Below are positions 44,802 through 53,679 of a stretch of 64,000 bases of DNA, piece by piece. Position 1 is the stretch's first letter; each line of letters starts with the position of its first letter. A model generated the notes under the pieces. It was given only the letters and a program-made list of their open reading frames with translations. It did no database searches and was not told the DNA's origin. The stretch comes from Larkinella soli (GTDB lineage: Bacteria > Bacteroidota > Bacteroidia > Cytophagales > Spirosomataceae). The DNA is taken from the NCBI RefSeq assembly GCF_003703975.1, contig NZ_QTJY01000020.1:1-64000 (forward strand), in the 5' to 3' direction. The translations under genes were made by a program, and so were the position numbers.

Positions 44802-46286
44802 ATGAAACTCCTCTTCCATTCTCCCCTGCGGCAACTGGTATCGCTCCTGCCCGGCGCGGTCCTTTCGCTCCTGCTGCTGGCCTCCTGCAAGGATACCCTG
44901 GTCGAAGCGCCGAAGTCGCTGGCGGCCGAAACGTTCTATAATACCGCTTCCGAAGTCGAAGCCGCGACGAATGCGATCTACGCGGCCCTGCGGCTGGACG
45001 GCGCCATGAAAAGCCTCTACCCGATTCAGCAGGAAACCTACTCGGAACTGATCTTCGGGCGGGGCAGCTACGGGCCGCTGAACGACCATACCGGCCTCGA
45101 CAACACCAACGTCACCCGCGTGGGCCAGATGTGGGACGCCTTTTATCTGGCCATCCGGAACGCCAATCTGGTTATCGAGAACGCGCCGAAGGGAACGTCG
45201 CTCACCACCGCCGACAAGAACCGGTATGTGGCGGAAGCCCGGTTTCTGCGGGCCTATACCTATTTCCAGCTGGTGCGCAACTGGGGGCCGGTGCCCCTCC
45301 GCACGGAAGCCAACATGCTCGAACCGAACATCAAACGCAGCCCGGTGGAGCCGATTTACCAGCTGATTCAGGAAGACCTGGCGTTTGCCGAAACCAACCT
45401 GCCCGACAAGGCCGCCCAGTCCGGACGACCCACCAGATGGTCGGCCAAAACGTTGCTGGCCGACGTGCTGCTGCAGCTCGGCAAGTACGCCGACGTGGTC
45501 ACGAAGACCGACGAGGTCATCAAATCGGGCCGGTATTCGCTGTTCCAGGTCAAAACCTCGGAAGACTTTCTGGGTCTGTACGGCCCCGACGTGGTGACCA
45601 CCCCTGAGGAGGTCTGGTATCTGAAGTTCTCGCGGGCCAATAACGAAGGCTGGACGATGGTCATGTTCGCCCATCATCCCGGCGCCCGGTATCACGGGGC
45701 GGGCGGCTTCTTCGGCCACTACACCGACCCCACCCTGAACAAAAGCGTGGCCGCCTGGGACGACAAGGACCTGCGTAAAGCCTATAACCTCTATAACTGG
45801 AACATCGGGCTCGGCACCACCTCCTACCTGAACCGCAAGTACCGCGACCCCATCGCCACCAACCAGAACGGGGCCGCCAACGACTTCCCGGTCTACCGCT
45901 ACGCCGATGTGCTGATGATGTATGCCGAAGCCTCCGCCCGGGTGGCCAACGGCCCGACGGCGGCCACTCTCGAAGCGCTGAATCAGGTGCGTCGCCGGGC
46001 CTATGGGCTTCCTTCCGGCACACCGTCGGCGGTCGATTACAAACTGGCCGACTATCCCAATCTTCCCTCGTTCATGGATGCCCTGATTAAGGAACGGGGC
46101 TGGGAGACGATGTACGAAGCCAAACGCTGGCTGGAACTCAAGCGGCTGGGCATCGCCAAACAGTATATCAAAGCCGCCGAAGGCAAGGACGTCGCCGACA
46201 AGTTCCTGTTGTGGCCCATCCCGGTTTCCGAACTGAACTACAATACCGCCCTGGACCCGACGAAAGACCAGAATCCGGGGTACTAA
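44802..46286 (+). CDS. SusD/RagB-family lipoprotein, right arm
   Basis: A 494-residue lipoprotein with signal and lipobox LLLLASC, start VEAPKSLAAETFYNTASEVEAA, helices around RYVAEARFLRAYTYFQLVRNWG, C-terminal KERGWETMYEAKRWLELKRLG and WPIPVSELN. The ATG at 44802 is chosen over a TTG at 44787. Encoded 34 bp after its SusC partner. Confidence 0.95.
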   Translation: MKLLFHSPLRQLVSLLPGAVLSLLLLASCKDTLVEAPKSLAAETFYNTASEVEAATNAIYAALRLDGAMKSLYPIQQETYSELIFGRGSYGPLNDHTGLDNTNVTRVGQMWDAFYLAIRNANLVIENAPKGTSLTTADKNRYVAEARFLRAYTYFQLVRNWGPVPLRTEANMLEPNIKRSPVEPIYQLIQEDLAFAETNLPDKAAQSGRPTRWSAKTLLADVLLQLGKYADVVTKTDEVIKSGRYSLFQVKTSEDFLGLYGPDVVTTPEEVWYLKFSRANNEGWTMVMFAHHPGARYHGAGGFFGHYTDPTLNKSVAAWDDKDLRKAYNLYNWNIGLGTTSYLNRKYRDPIATNQNGAANDFPVYRYADVLMMYAEASARVANGPTAATLEALNQVRRRAYGLPSGTPSAVDYKLADYPNLPSFMDALIKERGWETMYEAKRWLELKRLGIAKQYIKAAEGKDVADKFLLWPIPVSELNYNTALDPTKDQNPGY

Positions 46287-46329
46287 TCAGGGTGAAAGTG
46301 TTTCCAGCCAGGGTAGACTTCAATAGGAA

Positions 46330-46362
46330 TCGGGCAGCCGGCGGTTCAAACCGGCTGCCCGA
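46330..46362 (+). terminator. Hairpin between susD and GH10 gene
   Basis: The perfect 12-bp stem TCGGGCAGCCGG/CCGGCTGCCCGA has a 9-base loop, 44 bp after the susD stop, without a T-run. It probably slows or processes the polycistronic mRNA so that susCD is made in excess over downstream enzymes; this is inference. Confidence 0.55.
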
Positions 46363-46381
46363 TCAAACACTCGCAGATCGA

Positions 46382-47725
46382 ATGAAAGGATTTCCTGTCT
46401 GTCTGATGGTATTGACCTGTACGCTGGTGCAGGCCCAGACCTCCCGTTATGATTCATTGTGGAACGATCCGGCCGTTGAAAAACGGATTCAGGACGGTAT
46501 CGAGACGAATCGTAAAGGCGATTTTACGCTGGAACTCGTGGATAGCCGGGGGAAGCCGATCCGGAATGCCACGGTCGAAATTCGACAGCGGAAGCATGCC
46601 TTTCAGTTTGGAGCCAATATTTTCATGCTGAACGGCTTCCCGACCGAGGCCGAAAACCGACGGTACGAAGCCACGTTCATGTCGCTGTTCAATACCGCCT
46701 GTGTGCCTTTTTACTGGAAAACTCTGGAGCCTGAACCGGGGAACGTTCGGTTTGCGGCCAACAGCACGCCCATCTACCGCCGTCCTCCCCCCGACCCGGT
46801 CCTTGCCTTTACCCGGCATAATCAATTGACCGCCAAAGGACACACCCTGGTCTGGGCGCACCCCAAACACGGCACTCCCGACTGGCTTCCTACCGATACG
46901 GCCGCCGTAAAACAACTGATTACGAAGCGCATCCGGGAGATCGCCGGTCGGTATGGCACCCGCATCAACACCTGGGACGTCGTCAACGAGGTGCTGCACG
47001 ACTTTCCGACGCTCCCCATGCCCCGGGAATACGCCCTGTTTGCGTTTCTCGAAGCGCAACGATACTTTCCTGCCGACACGCGCCTGTTTATCAATGAAGT
47101 AACGGGCGAGTCGTGGCAGAACTACCATAAGGAATACAGCCCGTATTACCTGCTCATTGAAAATTTACGGGCGAAGGGCGCGCGGATTGGGGGCATTGGA
47201 CTTCAGTTCCATTTTTTCAGCGAGCAACTGCACGAGGATGTGGCCAACGGTAAAGCCATGCGCCCGGCGGGGCTTTTTCAGGCACTGGACCTGTACGGGC
47301 GGTTCGGACTTCCGCTGCACGTTTCGGAAATCACCATCCCGACCTTGCCCAACAACGCCGATGGGCTGGAACGGCAGGCCCGGATGGCGCGCCATTTCTA
47401 CCGGCTCTGGTTCAGCCACCCGGCGGTCGAAGCGATTATCTGGTGGAATGTCGTCGACGGAACGGCGGTAGCGGGCGAAGATAAGTGGAACGGCGGCCTG
47501 GTCAATCGGGACTTTTCGCCCAAACCCGCCTATACGGTTCTGAACGAGCTGATCAACCACGAATGGAAAACGAACCTGACGCTTCGGCAGCAGGATGCGG
47601 CTCCCGTCACCTTCCGCGGATTTCACGGGGAATATCTCCTGAAGATAACCACCGGCGGCAGGACGGTCGAGAAGCGGGTAAACCTGGTGAAAGGGCCGTC
47701 CCATCACGTAAAAGTCATTTTGTAA
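46382..47725 (+). CDS. Glycoside hydrolase family 10 enzyme
   Basis: A 447-residue exported retaining glycosidase of the GH10 (endo-1,4-beta-xylanase) family. Signal peptide about 1-19 (VLTCTLVQAQ); a small N-terminal beta domain (about 47-80); TIM barrel with GHTLVWAHPKHGTPDW, acid/base Glu203 in WDVVNE, and nucleophile Glu316 in LHVSEITIP. IIWWNVVDG follows in the usual place. It probably cuts xylan-like backbone periplasmically; glucuronate-decorated xylan would fit the uronate genes beside it. The real start is the ATG at 46382, after the intergenic hairpin. Confidence 0.92.
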   Translation: MKGFPVCLMVLTCTLVQAQTSRYDSLWNDPAVEKRIQDGIETNRKGDFTLELVDSRGKPIRNATVEIRQRKHAFQFGANIFMLNGFPTEAENRRYEATFMSLFNTACVPFYWKTLEPEPGNVRFAANSTPIYRRPPPDPVLAFTRHNQLTAKGHTLVWAHPKHGTPDWLPTDTAAVKQLITKRIREIAGRYGTRINTWDVVNEVLHDFPTLPMPREYALFAFLEAQRYFPADTRLFINEVTGESWQNYHKEYSPYYLLIENLRAKGARIGGIGLQFHFFSEQLHEDVANGKAMRPAGLFQALDLYGRFGLPLHVSEITIPTLPNNADGLERQARMARHFYRLWFSHPAVEAIIWWNVVDGTAVAGEDKWNGGLVNRDFSPKPAYTVLNELINHEWKTNLTLRQQDAAPVTFRGFHGEYLLKITTGGRTVEKRVNLVKGPSHHVKVIL

Positions 47726-47767
47726 TACCCTTTTGCAGAAACTCCATCTTTGACGTAAACCGATCGA

Positions 47768-48958
47768 ATGAAAATTATTGACCTACGGACCCGCTGCGTC
47801 GCCATTCCGCTGAACGCTCAGCTGCGCCACAACACCGGCGTTCATCCCGGCTATTTTCTCCGGACCATCCTGGAACTCATTACCGACGAAGGGATTGTGG
47901 GCCTGGGCGAAGTGGGCGGGGGCGATCAGCGCGGGGCGTTGCAGAAGCTGAAACCGCGCATCCTCGGCGAAGACCCGTTCCATCTGGAGAAGATCAAGCT
48001 GAAAGTGCTGCGGAGCATCTATTACCTCTCCAATGCCCGGCTGTATGCCGCCATCGAAATGGCCTGCCTCGACATCCAGGGCAAGGCGATGAACCGGCCT
48101 CTCAGCGACCTGCTCGGCGGGCGGGTTCGCGACGAAGTGCCGTTCATCGCCTACCTGTTCTGGCGCTACGACCGGCCGCAGGGGGGCCACGACGAAACCG
48201 CCGAGGACATGGCCGACCTCTGCCAGGAACTGCACGAAACGCTGGGCGTGCGGGCCATGAAGCTGAAAGCCGGTGTCATGGCTCCCAAAGAGGAAGTCCG
48301 GGTGCTGGAACTGTGCCGCGACCGGCTGGGCGACGACTTCGGCCTGCGCATCGACCCCAACGGCGTGTGGTCGGTCGCCACGGCCGTGCAGATGGGCCAC
48401 CGCATGGAAGACCTGCACCCCGAATACTTCGAGGACCCCGCCTGGGGCCTGGAGGGCAATGCGGCCGTCCGGAAGCAGGTCCGCATTCCGGTCGCCACCA
48501 ATATGTATCCCGCCCGGTTCGACGACCTCGGCCCGGCCATCCGGCTCGGGGCCGTCGACATCGTGCTGACCGACCTTCACTACTGGGAAGGGCCCCGGGG
48601 CGTCAAGGACCTCGTGGCGGTCTGCAACACCTTCAACCTCGGCGTCGCCATGCACAGCGGGGCCGAGTTCGGCATCGAGCTGGCGGCCATGATCCATACG
48701 GCGGCCACCCTTCCGACCATGACGTTCGCCGGCGACGCCCACTACCACTACCTCACCGACGACATCATCGAAGGCGGCCCGATGAAGTACGAGAACGGCG
48801 CCATCCGGGTGCCGACCGGTCCGGGGCTGGGCGTCAGCCTGGACGAAGACAAGATGAAGCGTTACGAAAAATACTACGAGGAAAAGGGCGACTATTACGC
48901 CCGCTTCCACCAGGACCCCTACCGCCCCGACTGGTTTCCGACCGTCAGCGGCATTTAA
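47768..48958 (+). CDS. Enolase-superfamily dehydratase (glucarate-dehydratase-like)
   Basis: A 396-residue cytosolic enolase-superfamily enzyme. Active-site pattern: KLK at 165-167 (the KxK base), IDPNG (Asp196, Asn198), YFEDP (Glu222), TNMYP, LTDLHYWEG (Asp269) and AMHSGAEFGIE (His296). The Asn-containing metal triad and HSGAE match the glucarate dehydratase subgroup, whose members convert aldarates such as D-glucarate to 5-keto-4-deoxyglucarate. The exact acid is uncertain. 42 bp after GH10; left and right arms therefore each carry one enolase-superfamily dehydratase of a different subgroup. Confidence 0.88.
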   Translation: MKIIDLRTRCVAIPLNAQLRHNTGVHPGYFLRTILELITDEGIVGLGEVGGGDQRGALQKLKPRILGEDPFHLEKIKLKVLRSIYYLSNARLYAAIEMACLDIQGKAMNRPLSDLLGGRVRDEVPFIAYLFWRYDRPQGGHDETAEDMADLCQELHETLGVRAMKLKAGVMAPKEEVRVLELCRDRLGDDFGLRIDPNGVWSVATAVQMGHRMEDLHPEYFEDPAWGLEGNAAVRKQVRIPVATNMYPARFDDLGPAIRLGAVDIVLTDLHYWEGPRGVKDLVAVCNTFNLGVAMHSGAEFGIELAAMIHTAATLPTMTFAGDAHYHYLTDDIIEGGPMKYENGAIRVPTGPGLGVSLDEDKMKRYEKYYEEKGDYYARFHQDPYRPDWFPTVSGI

Positions 48959-48978
48959 CGGTATTCCCCGAACGAAAG

Positions 48979-51507
48979 ATGCGATATCTGACCATAGCCC
49001 TGTTTCTGCTGCTGTCCGCCTTCCGGCCGGGCCTGACCCAGTCGGTCAGCCTGTCCGTGACCGATCATGTCATCGACCTCACCCGGTTCGACTGGCGTTT
49101 TGTGGCTCTCGCCCCCAACCCGGCGTCTACCCTGAAGGAAGTCGACGCCCGGACGGACTGGCGTCCGATCCGGGTCGGGAAGCGCTGGGAGTTTCTGGGC
49201 CATCCCGAACTGAAGGACCAGACCGTCTGGGTCAAATTCACCTTCCGGGTACCGGCCGCCCTGAAGGCCTACCGGGTCGGCTTTTTCGCCACCATGATTG
49301 ACGACGAAGGTGCGGTGTATCTCAACGGCCGCCCGGCGGGCCGGTTCAAATACCTGACCGGGGGCAAGGTGCCCCATCCCGTCGATATCGATTTGACGCC
49401 CTACCTCGACTATGACGGCGAAAACACCCTACTGGTCGAGATTCGGGATGCGGTTACGCAGCGGATGGGGGGCATCATCGGCAGCGCCTGTCTGTACAAA
49501 ACCCTGCCCAACACCCTGACCGCCGACGGCGGCATCGGACTGGCCGCCCCGGCCGACGAGCCGCTGGGTGTGCTGCTGCACCAGGGCGATGCGCGGCTGG
49601 TGCAGGGCGAACGGCAAACCTTCACCGCCGGGCAACTGGCGGGCCTGCGTACCCCGCCGTCCATTCTGCGGGGAGATGAACTGATCATCGTCGCTCCGGC
49701 CCGGCACCTGCCCGCCACCCGGCTCCGGGTGGACCTGGATGCCGTCCAGCCGACTTCAGCCGACGACTCGCTGACGCTGACGAGCCAGCCCCTGCCGGCC
49801 ACGGTGGGACTGTATGAACTGCTCCGGATTCCGGTGGAGGTGCGGGGCACCTTCCGCAATCCCTTCGATCCGAAACAGATCAGCGTGACGGCCGTCATCG
49901 AGACGCCCTCGGGACGGATCGAGAAGGTGAACGCCTTTTTCGGGCAGGATTTCGAGCCGGTCGGCCTGAACGCCGAGGAGGAAATTCTGCTGCCGTTGAA
50001 GGGCAACCCGTGGAAGCTTTATTACCGGCCCCGCCAGAAAGGGCGGCACAAGGTGGAACTGTTCGCCCAGGACCGTCACGGCCTGAAGCGCATCGAAGCC
50101 GGTAGTTTCGAGGCCGTTTCCTCCGAGGCCCGGGGCTACCTCCGCAAAAGCGCCGTCGACCCCCGGCTGTATGAATTCGACAACGGCGAGCCGTATTTCG
50201 GACGGGGACCGAGCGGCTGGTTCCGGGGCAGCCGGTTTCTGTTCGGCGGCAATATCCGCTGGGTGCCCTATAAACTGCTGGACGAATACTACGACCGCAA
50301 GCAGGCCAACGGCAGCAATTTCGAATACCTGGCCACCTTCCATTTCGGAACCCTCTACCTAAAAGACGGTTTCATCGACCAGCACGTCGCCTGGAAGATG
50401 GAACAGGCCCTCCGGAGCATGGAACGTCACGGCCTGTACTGGATCGTGTTCCATGACGGGGTTCTCCGCTCCTACCAGAACGGGTTTGAAACGCTGCCCT
50501 ATTCGACCGCCCAGGGCGGCCCCTGCCGCACGATCAACGAGGTGTATACCCACCCGGTGGCGCTCGAAATGCAGAAAAACGAACTCCGCTACATGGTAAG
50601 CCGGATGGCCGACAGCCCCTCGCTCTGGCTCTGGAACTGTGGCGACGAATCACAGCCCGGCACCCGGCTCTCGAAGGTCATGGTCCGCGACTGGCTGAAG
50701 GAACTGCACGGTTTTATCCGGCAGACCGATATTTATGAACACTCGCATTCCATCGGAGAATATGAACTGGCCGTTCTGAACGGCGGGGACGTGGTCCTGC
50801 TGGGCGACTGGTATTACCACAACGACAACCGGGGCGATGAGTACGACCAGCTCTGCAACGGCGAGAAGAGCCGGGATGCCGTCGCCTATAATCTCTGTCT
50901 GCAGGAAAAATTCCGGGACTGGAAAATTCCGGTCGTCAACATCGAGGGCGGTATTTGCCAGTGGGAGAATTTCTCCTGGCTCAGTGGCGAGAAGTATAAA
51001 AAGTTTCCGGAAGCCATCGACTTTCATCAGCACCTGTGGCTCAGCCTGTTCACCAAAATGGCGGCCGGCGGCACCGAGTGGCTCAACCAGGCGCTGGACG
51101 AGATGAACGAACTGTACCATGCGAAAGCCGTCGAAAACTACCTCCGGGGAGAGCCGCTGACGCGGGTGTTCCATGAACCGGTCGCACCGGCGGTGTCGGA
51201 CCCGGGGTTGCAGGCCTTCGGATTGCAGACCGACCGCAAAACCCTGGTCTGGGTCAACAACCGGTTCTATAGCTGGTACCACATCGGGGTGGAGAAAAAA
51301 GCGCCGGTTCCGGTGCGGAACGCCCGGCTGGCGCTGTCCGTCAAACAGCCGGGCACCTATCGGGTCGAAGTCTGGGATACCCGGAAAGGCGTCGTGGTGG
51401 GAACCTCCTCCCTGAACGCCGAAAACCGGACCCTCACCATCCCCCTTCCCGAAGTGGACAAGGATGTAGCGCTCAAGATCGCCCGTCTGCAACCGCCCGC
51501 CCGTTAA
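48979..51507 (+). CDS. Exported unclassified glycoside hydrolase
   Basis: An 842-residue exported protein (signal about 1-20, ending RPGLTQS). An N-terminal GH2-like sugar-binding jelly roll (about 25-185) includes YRVGFFATMIDDEGAVYLNGR. A beta domain follows (about 290-380, DUF5060-like), then a TIM barrel from YEFDNGEPYFGRGPSGWF to about 720. Candidate catalytic acids are Glu in LWNCGDES (WNxGxE pattern) and Glu in VVNIEGG. A C-terminal beta domain closes the chain. I cannot place it in a numbered GH family; it loosely resembles GH5/GH140-type clan-A enzymes. The start is the ATG at 48979, 20 bp after the dehydratase; the open frame continues far upstream but only as a shadow of that gene. 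Confidence 0.78.
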   Translation: MRYLTIALFLLLSAFRPGLTQSVSLSVTDHVIDLTRFDWRFVALAPNPASTLKEVDARTDWRPIRVGKRWEFLGHPELKDQTVWVKFTFRVPAALKAYRVGFFATMIDDEGAVYLNGRPAGRFKYLTGGKVPHPVDIDLTPYLDYDGENTLLVEIRDAVTQRMGGIIGSACLYKTLPNTLTADGGIGLAAPADEPLGVLLHQGDARLVQGERQTFTAGQLAGLRTPPSILRGDELIIVAPARHLPATRLRVDLDAVQPTSADDSLTLTSQPLPATVGLYELLRIPVEVRGTFRNPFDPKQISVTAVIETPSGRIEKVNAFFGQDFEPVGLNAEEEILLPLKGNPWKLYYRPRQKGRHKVELFAQDRHGLKRIEAGSFEAVSSEARGYLRKSAVDPRLYEFDNGEPYFGRGPSGWFRGSRFLFGGNIRWVPYKLLDEYYDRKQANGSNFEYLATFHFGTLYLKDGFIDQHVAWKMEQALRSMERHGLYWIVFHDGVLRSYQNGFETLPYSTAQGGPCRTINEVYTHPVALEMQKNELRYMVSRMADSPSLWLWNCGDESQPGTRLSKVMVRDWLKELHGFIRQTDIYEHSHSIGEYELAVLNGGDVVLLGDWYYHNDNRGDEYDQLCNGEKSRDAVAYNLCLQEKFRDWKIPVVNIEGGICQWENFSWLSGEKYKKFPEAIDFHQHLWLSLFTKMAAGGTEWLNQALDEMNELYHAKAVENYLRGEPLTRVFHEPVAPAVSDPGLQAFGLQTDRKTLVWVNNRFYSWYHIGVEKKAPVPVRNARLALSVKQPGTYRVEVWDTRKGVVVGTSSLNAENRTLTIPLPEVDKDVALKIARLQPPAR

Positions 51508-51532
51508 CGAACCACCTCTTTCCGAACCGATC

Positions 51533-52537
51533 ATGCGCCCTGCCTTAGACCTGTTTTTTCCACCCACCCCCGAACAGCTGACGTTCGCCAAACAGATCGG
51601 CGTGGACGACGTCGTCCTGTTCGGTACCAGCCTCGAATCCTGGTCCGAGCTGTCGTTCAAGAACCTGATTGCCATCCGAAACCGGGTAGAGGACGCCGGC
51701 CTGCGCCTGTTTTCCATCGAAACCTTCCCGGCCCGCTTCTACGACCGGATCATGCTCGGCAAACCGGCCGGGACCGAGCAGTTGCGGGCCTACCAGGAAG
51801 CCGTCGACAACATGGGCCGGGCCGGCATCCGGCACCACAGCTACAACTGGATGCCGACGGGCGTCTGGCGAACCACCTACAGCCACCGGCTGCGGGGCGG
51901 TGCGCGCGGCATTGCCTTCAATCAGGCCGACATCGATCGGGCGCCCCTGAGCTTCGACCGGGTCTATGAGGAAGAGGAGTTCTGGGACCATTACAGCCGG
52001 TTCATCACCGAACTGCTGCCGGTGGCCGAGAGCGCCGACGTGAAGCTGTCCGTCCACCCGAACGACCCGCCCATCGCCAGCATCGGGGGCGTCCCGCAGT
52101 TGTTCCGGTCGCGGGAGGCTTTCGACCGGGCGTTGGCCCTTCGCCCCTCCGGCCACCACGGGCTGACGTTCTGCCTCGGGGGCTGGTCGGCCATGGGCTT
52201 CGGCGCCACGATGGCCGATGTAATCCGGGCCTACGGACCGCAGGGCAAACTGCATTATGTTCATTTCCAGTCCCATAACGGCGTGCCGCCTTTCTTCTCC
52301 GAAAACTTCGCCGAACTGGCCGATTACAACCCGTTCGCCGTGGTCCGGGCGTTGCAGGAAGTCGGGTTCGACGGGGTGATGATCCCCGGCCACGTGCCGC
52401 AGCTCGACGGCGATTCGGAATGGCGGAACACCTACACGGTCAGCGACGCCCGCTATACCCACCCCATGGGCGGCCACCGGGCACGGGCCTACACCATCGG
52501 CTTCATGAAAGGTCTGATCTCGGCATTGAACGCATGA
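51533..52537 (+). CDS. uxuA: Mannonate dehydratase
   Basis: A 334-residue UxuA-family enzyme that dehydrates D-mannonate to 2-keto-3-deoxygluconate in the cytosol. Family marks: KLSVHPNDPP (metal His), IGGVPQLFRSREAF, LHYVHFQSHNG, and the C-terminal GGHRARAYTIGFMKGLI. HFQ appears where E. coli UxuA has HFR. Slightly shorter than E. coli UxuA (about 394), as for compact family members. Its stop overlaps the next start as ATGA (52534-52537), coupling it to the solute-binding-protein homologue. Confidence 0.88.
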   Translation: MRPALDLFFPPTPEQLTFAKQIGVDDVVLFGTSLESWSELSFKNLIAIRNRVEDAGLRLFSIETFPARFYDRIMLGKPAGTEQLRAYQEAVDNMGRAGIRHHSYNWMPTGVWRTTYSHRLRGGARGIAFNQADIDRAPLSFDRVYEEEEFWDHYSRFITELLPVAESADVKLSVHPNDPPIASIGGVPQLFRSREAFDRALALRPSGHHGLTFCLGGWSAMGFGATMADVIRAYGPQGKLHYVHFQSHNGVPPFFSENFAELADYNPFAVVRALQEVGFDGVMIPGHVPQLDGDSEWRNTYTVSDARYTHPMGGHRARAYTIGFMKGLISALNA

Positions 52538-53679
52538 AAACCCTACGCGGCATCACCTGGAACCACACGCGCGGCTACGCTCCCCTGGCCGTCACCTCGA
52601 AGGTCTGGAACGACTTCCACCCCGAGGTCAGTATTCACTGGGACATCCGGTCGCTCCAGTCGTTCGGGGAGGAAGGGCTGGACACCCTGGTGCGGCAATA
52701 CGACCTGCTGCTGATCGACCATCCGTTTATCGGGACGGTCGCCCGTTCGCGTCTGTTCGTACCGCTGGACGACCATCTGCCGGCCTCCGACCTGGCCCTG
52801 CTCCGCAGCCGGACCGTGGGCGCTTCGTTCGGCAGTTACGAGTACGGCGGCCACCTGTGGGCACTGCCGGTCGATGCGGCCGCGCAGGGGTCTGTGGCCC
52901 GCCGGGACTGGTTCGAGCGCGAAAACCGGCCGCTTCCCGCCAACTGGAACGAGGTGCTCGAACTCGCCCGGGAAACGGGCAAAGTCGCCATGCCGATGGC
53001 TCCCATGGGTTTGCTGGGAGCGTTCTTCTCGCTGTATGCCAACCAGTTCGCTCCGCCGTTTCAGGATGAGGAGTGGGCCATGGACGACGAAAAAGCCGTT
53101 TTTGTCATCAATCAGCTGTCGGCCTTGTATGACCTCATCGGCTCCGACGCTCTGAACCAATACCCGGTGGCCCTGCTGAACCGGATGGGCCAAACCGACG
53201 AGCTGGTCTATATGCCGATCACGTTCGGCTATGCCAACTACGGCATGGCCGGGTATGTCCGGCACCCGCTGACGTTCGGCCCCCTGCCCGGCGCCCGGCC
53301 CGACGGAGCCACGCTGGGCGGGGTAGGGCTGGCCGTGTCGGCCTCCTGCGAGCACCTCGACGTGGCAGTGGCCTACAGCCGCTGGGTCGCCGGTCCGGAA
53401 TGCCAGTCGACGCTGTATCCGCTGAGTGGCGGGCAACCCGCCGGACGGGTTGCCTGGGACAGCCCCCTGCTGAACGAGCTGACCCACCAGTTCTACCGCA
53501 ACACCCGCGAAACCGTTGAACGGGCGTTTGTGCGGCCCCGGTTCGACGGTTTCCATGACTTTCAGTCCAAAGCCGCCCGGCTCCTGCAACGGAGCCTGAT
53601 AGGCGATCTCCAGCCCGGAACCGTTATCCGGCAATGGCAATCCTTTTATTCTGCCGCCTACTATGCGTTTAATTCATAA
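52534..53679 (+). CDS. Solute-binding-protein homologue lacking a signal peptide
   Basis: A 381-residue protein with the fold pattern of extracellular sugar-binding proteins (SBP family 1): KVWNDFHPEVSIHWD, YDLLLIDHPFIG, LWALPVDAAAQGSVARRDWF, PANWNEVLELARE, GGVGLAVSASCEHLDVAVAYSRWV. It begins MKTLRGITWNHTRGYAPLAV with no hydrophobic leader and no lipobox, and no in-frame upstream start supplies one; upstream is inside uxuA. No ABC permease or ATPase is near. It is coupled by ATGA to uxuA and overlaps the SDR gene by 17 bp, so it looks made in the cytosol as part of the pathway. Possible roles are intermediate carrier, sensor or enzyme subunit; none is proven. Confidence 0.85.
   Translation: MKTLRGITWNHTRGYAPLAVTSKVWNDFHPEVSIHWDIRSLQSFGEEGLDTLVRQYDLLLIDHPFIGTVARSRLFVPLDDHLPASDLALLRSRTVGASFGSYEYGGHLWALPVDAAAQGSVARRDWFERENRPLPANWNEVLELARETGKVAMPMAPMGLLGAFFSLYANQFAPPFQDEEWAMDDEKAVFVINQLSALYDLIGSDALNQYPVALLNRMGQTDELVYMPITFGYANYGMAGYVRHPLTFGPLPGARPDGATLGGVGLAVSASCEHLDVAVAYSRWVAGPECQSTLYPLSGGQPAGRVAWDSPLLNELTHQFYRNTRETVERAFVRPRFDGFHDFQSKAARLLQRSLIGDLQPGTVIRQWQSFYSAAYYAFNS

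Noticed and set aside
41975-44890. Long leftward frames opposite the right-arm susC (438 and 454 codons)
   Set aside because: Antisense shadows caused by GC-biased codons. The rightward frames carry complete SusC and SusD motifs.
48313-48978. Upstream extension of the unclassified glycosidase frame by 222 codons
   Set aside because: The extension lies inside the glucarate-dehydratase-like gene and gives an Arg/Pro/His-rich nonsense sequence. A clear signal peptide begins at the ATG at 48979.
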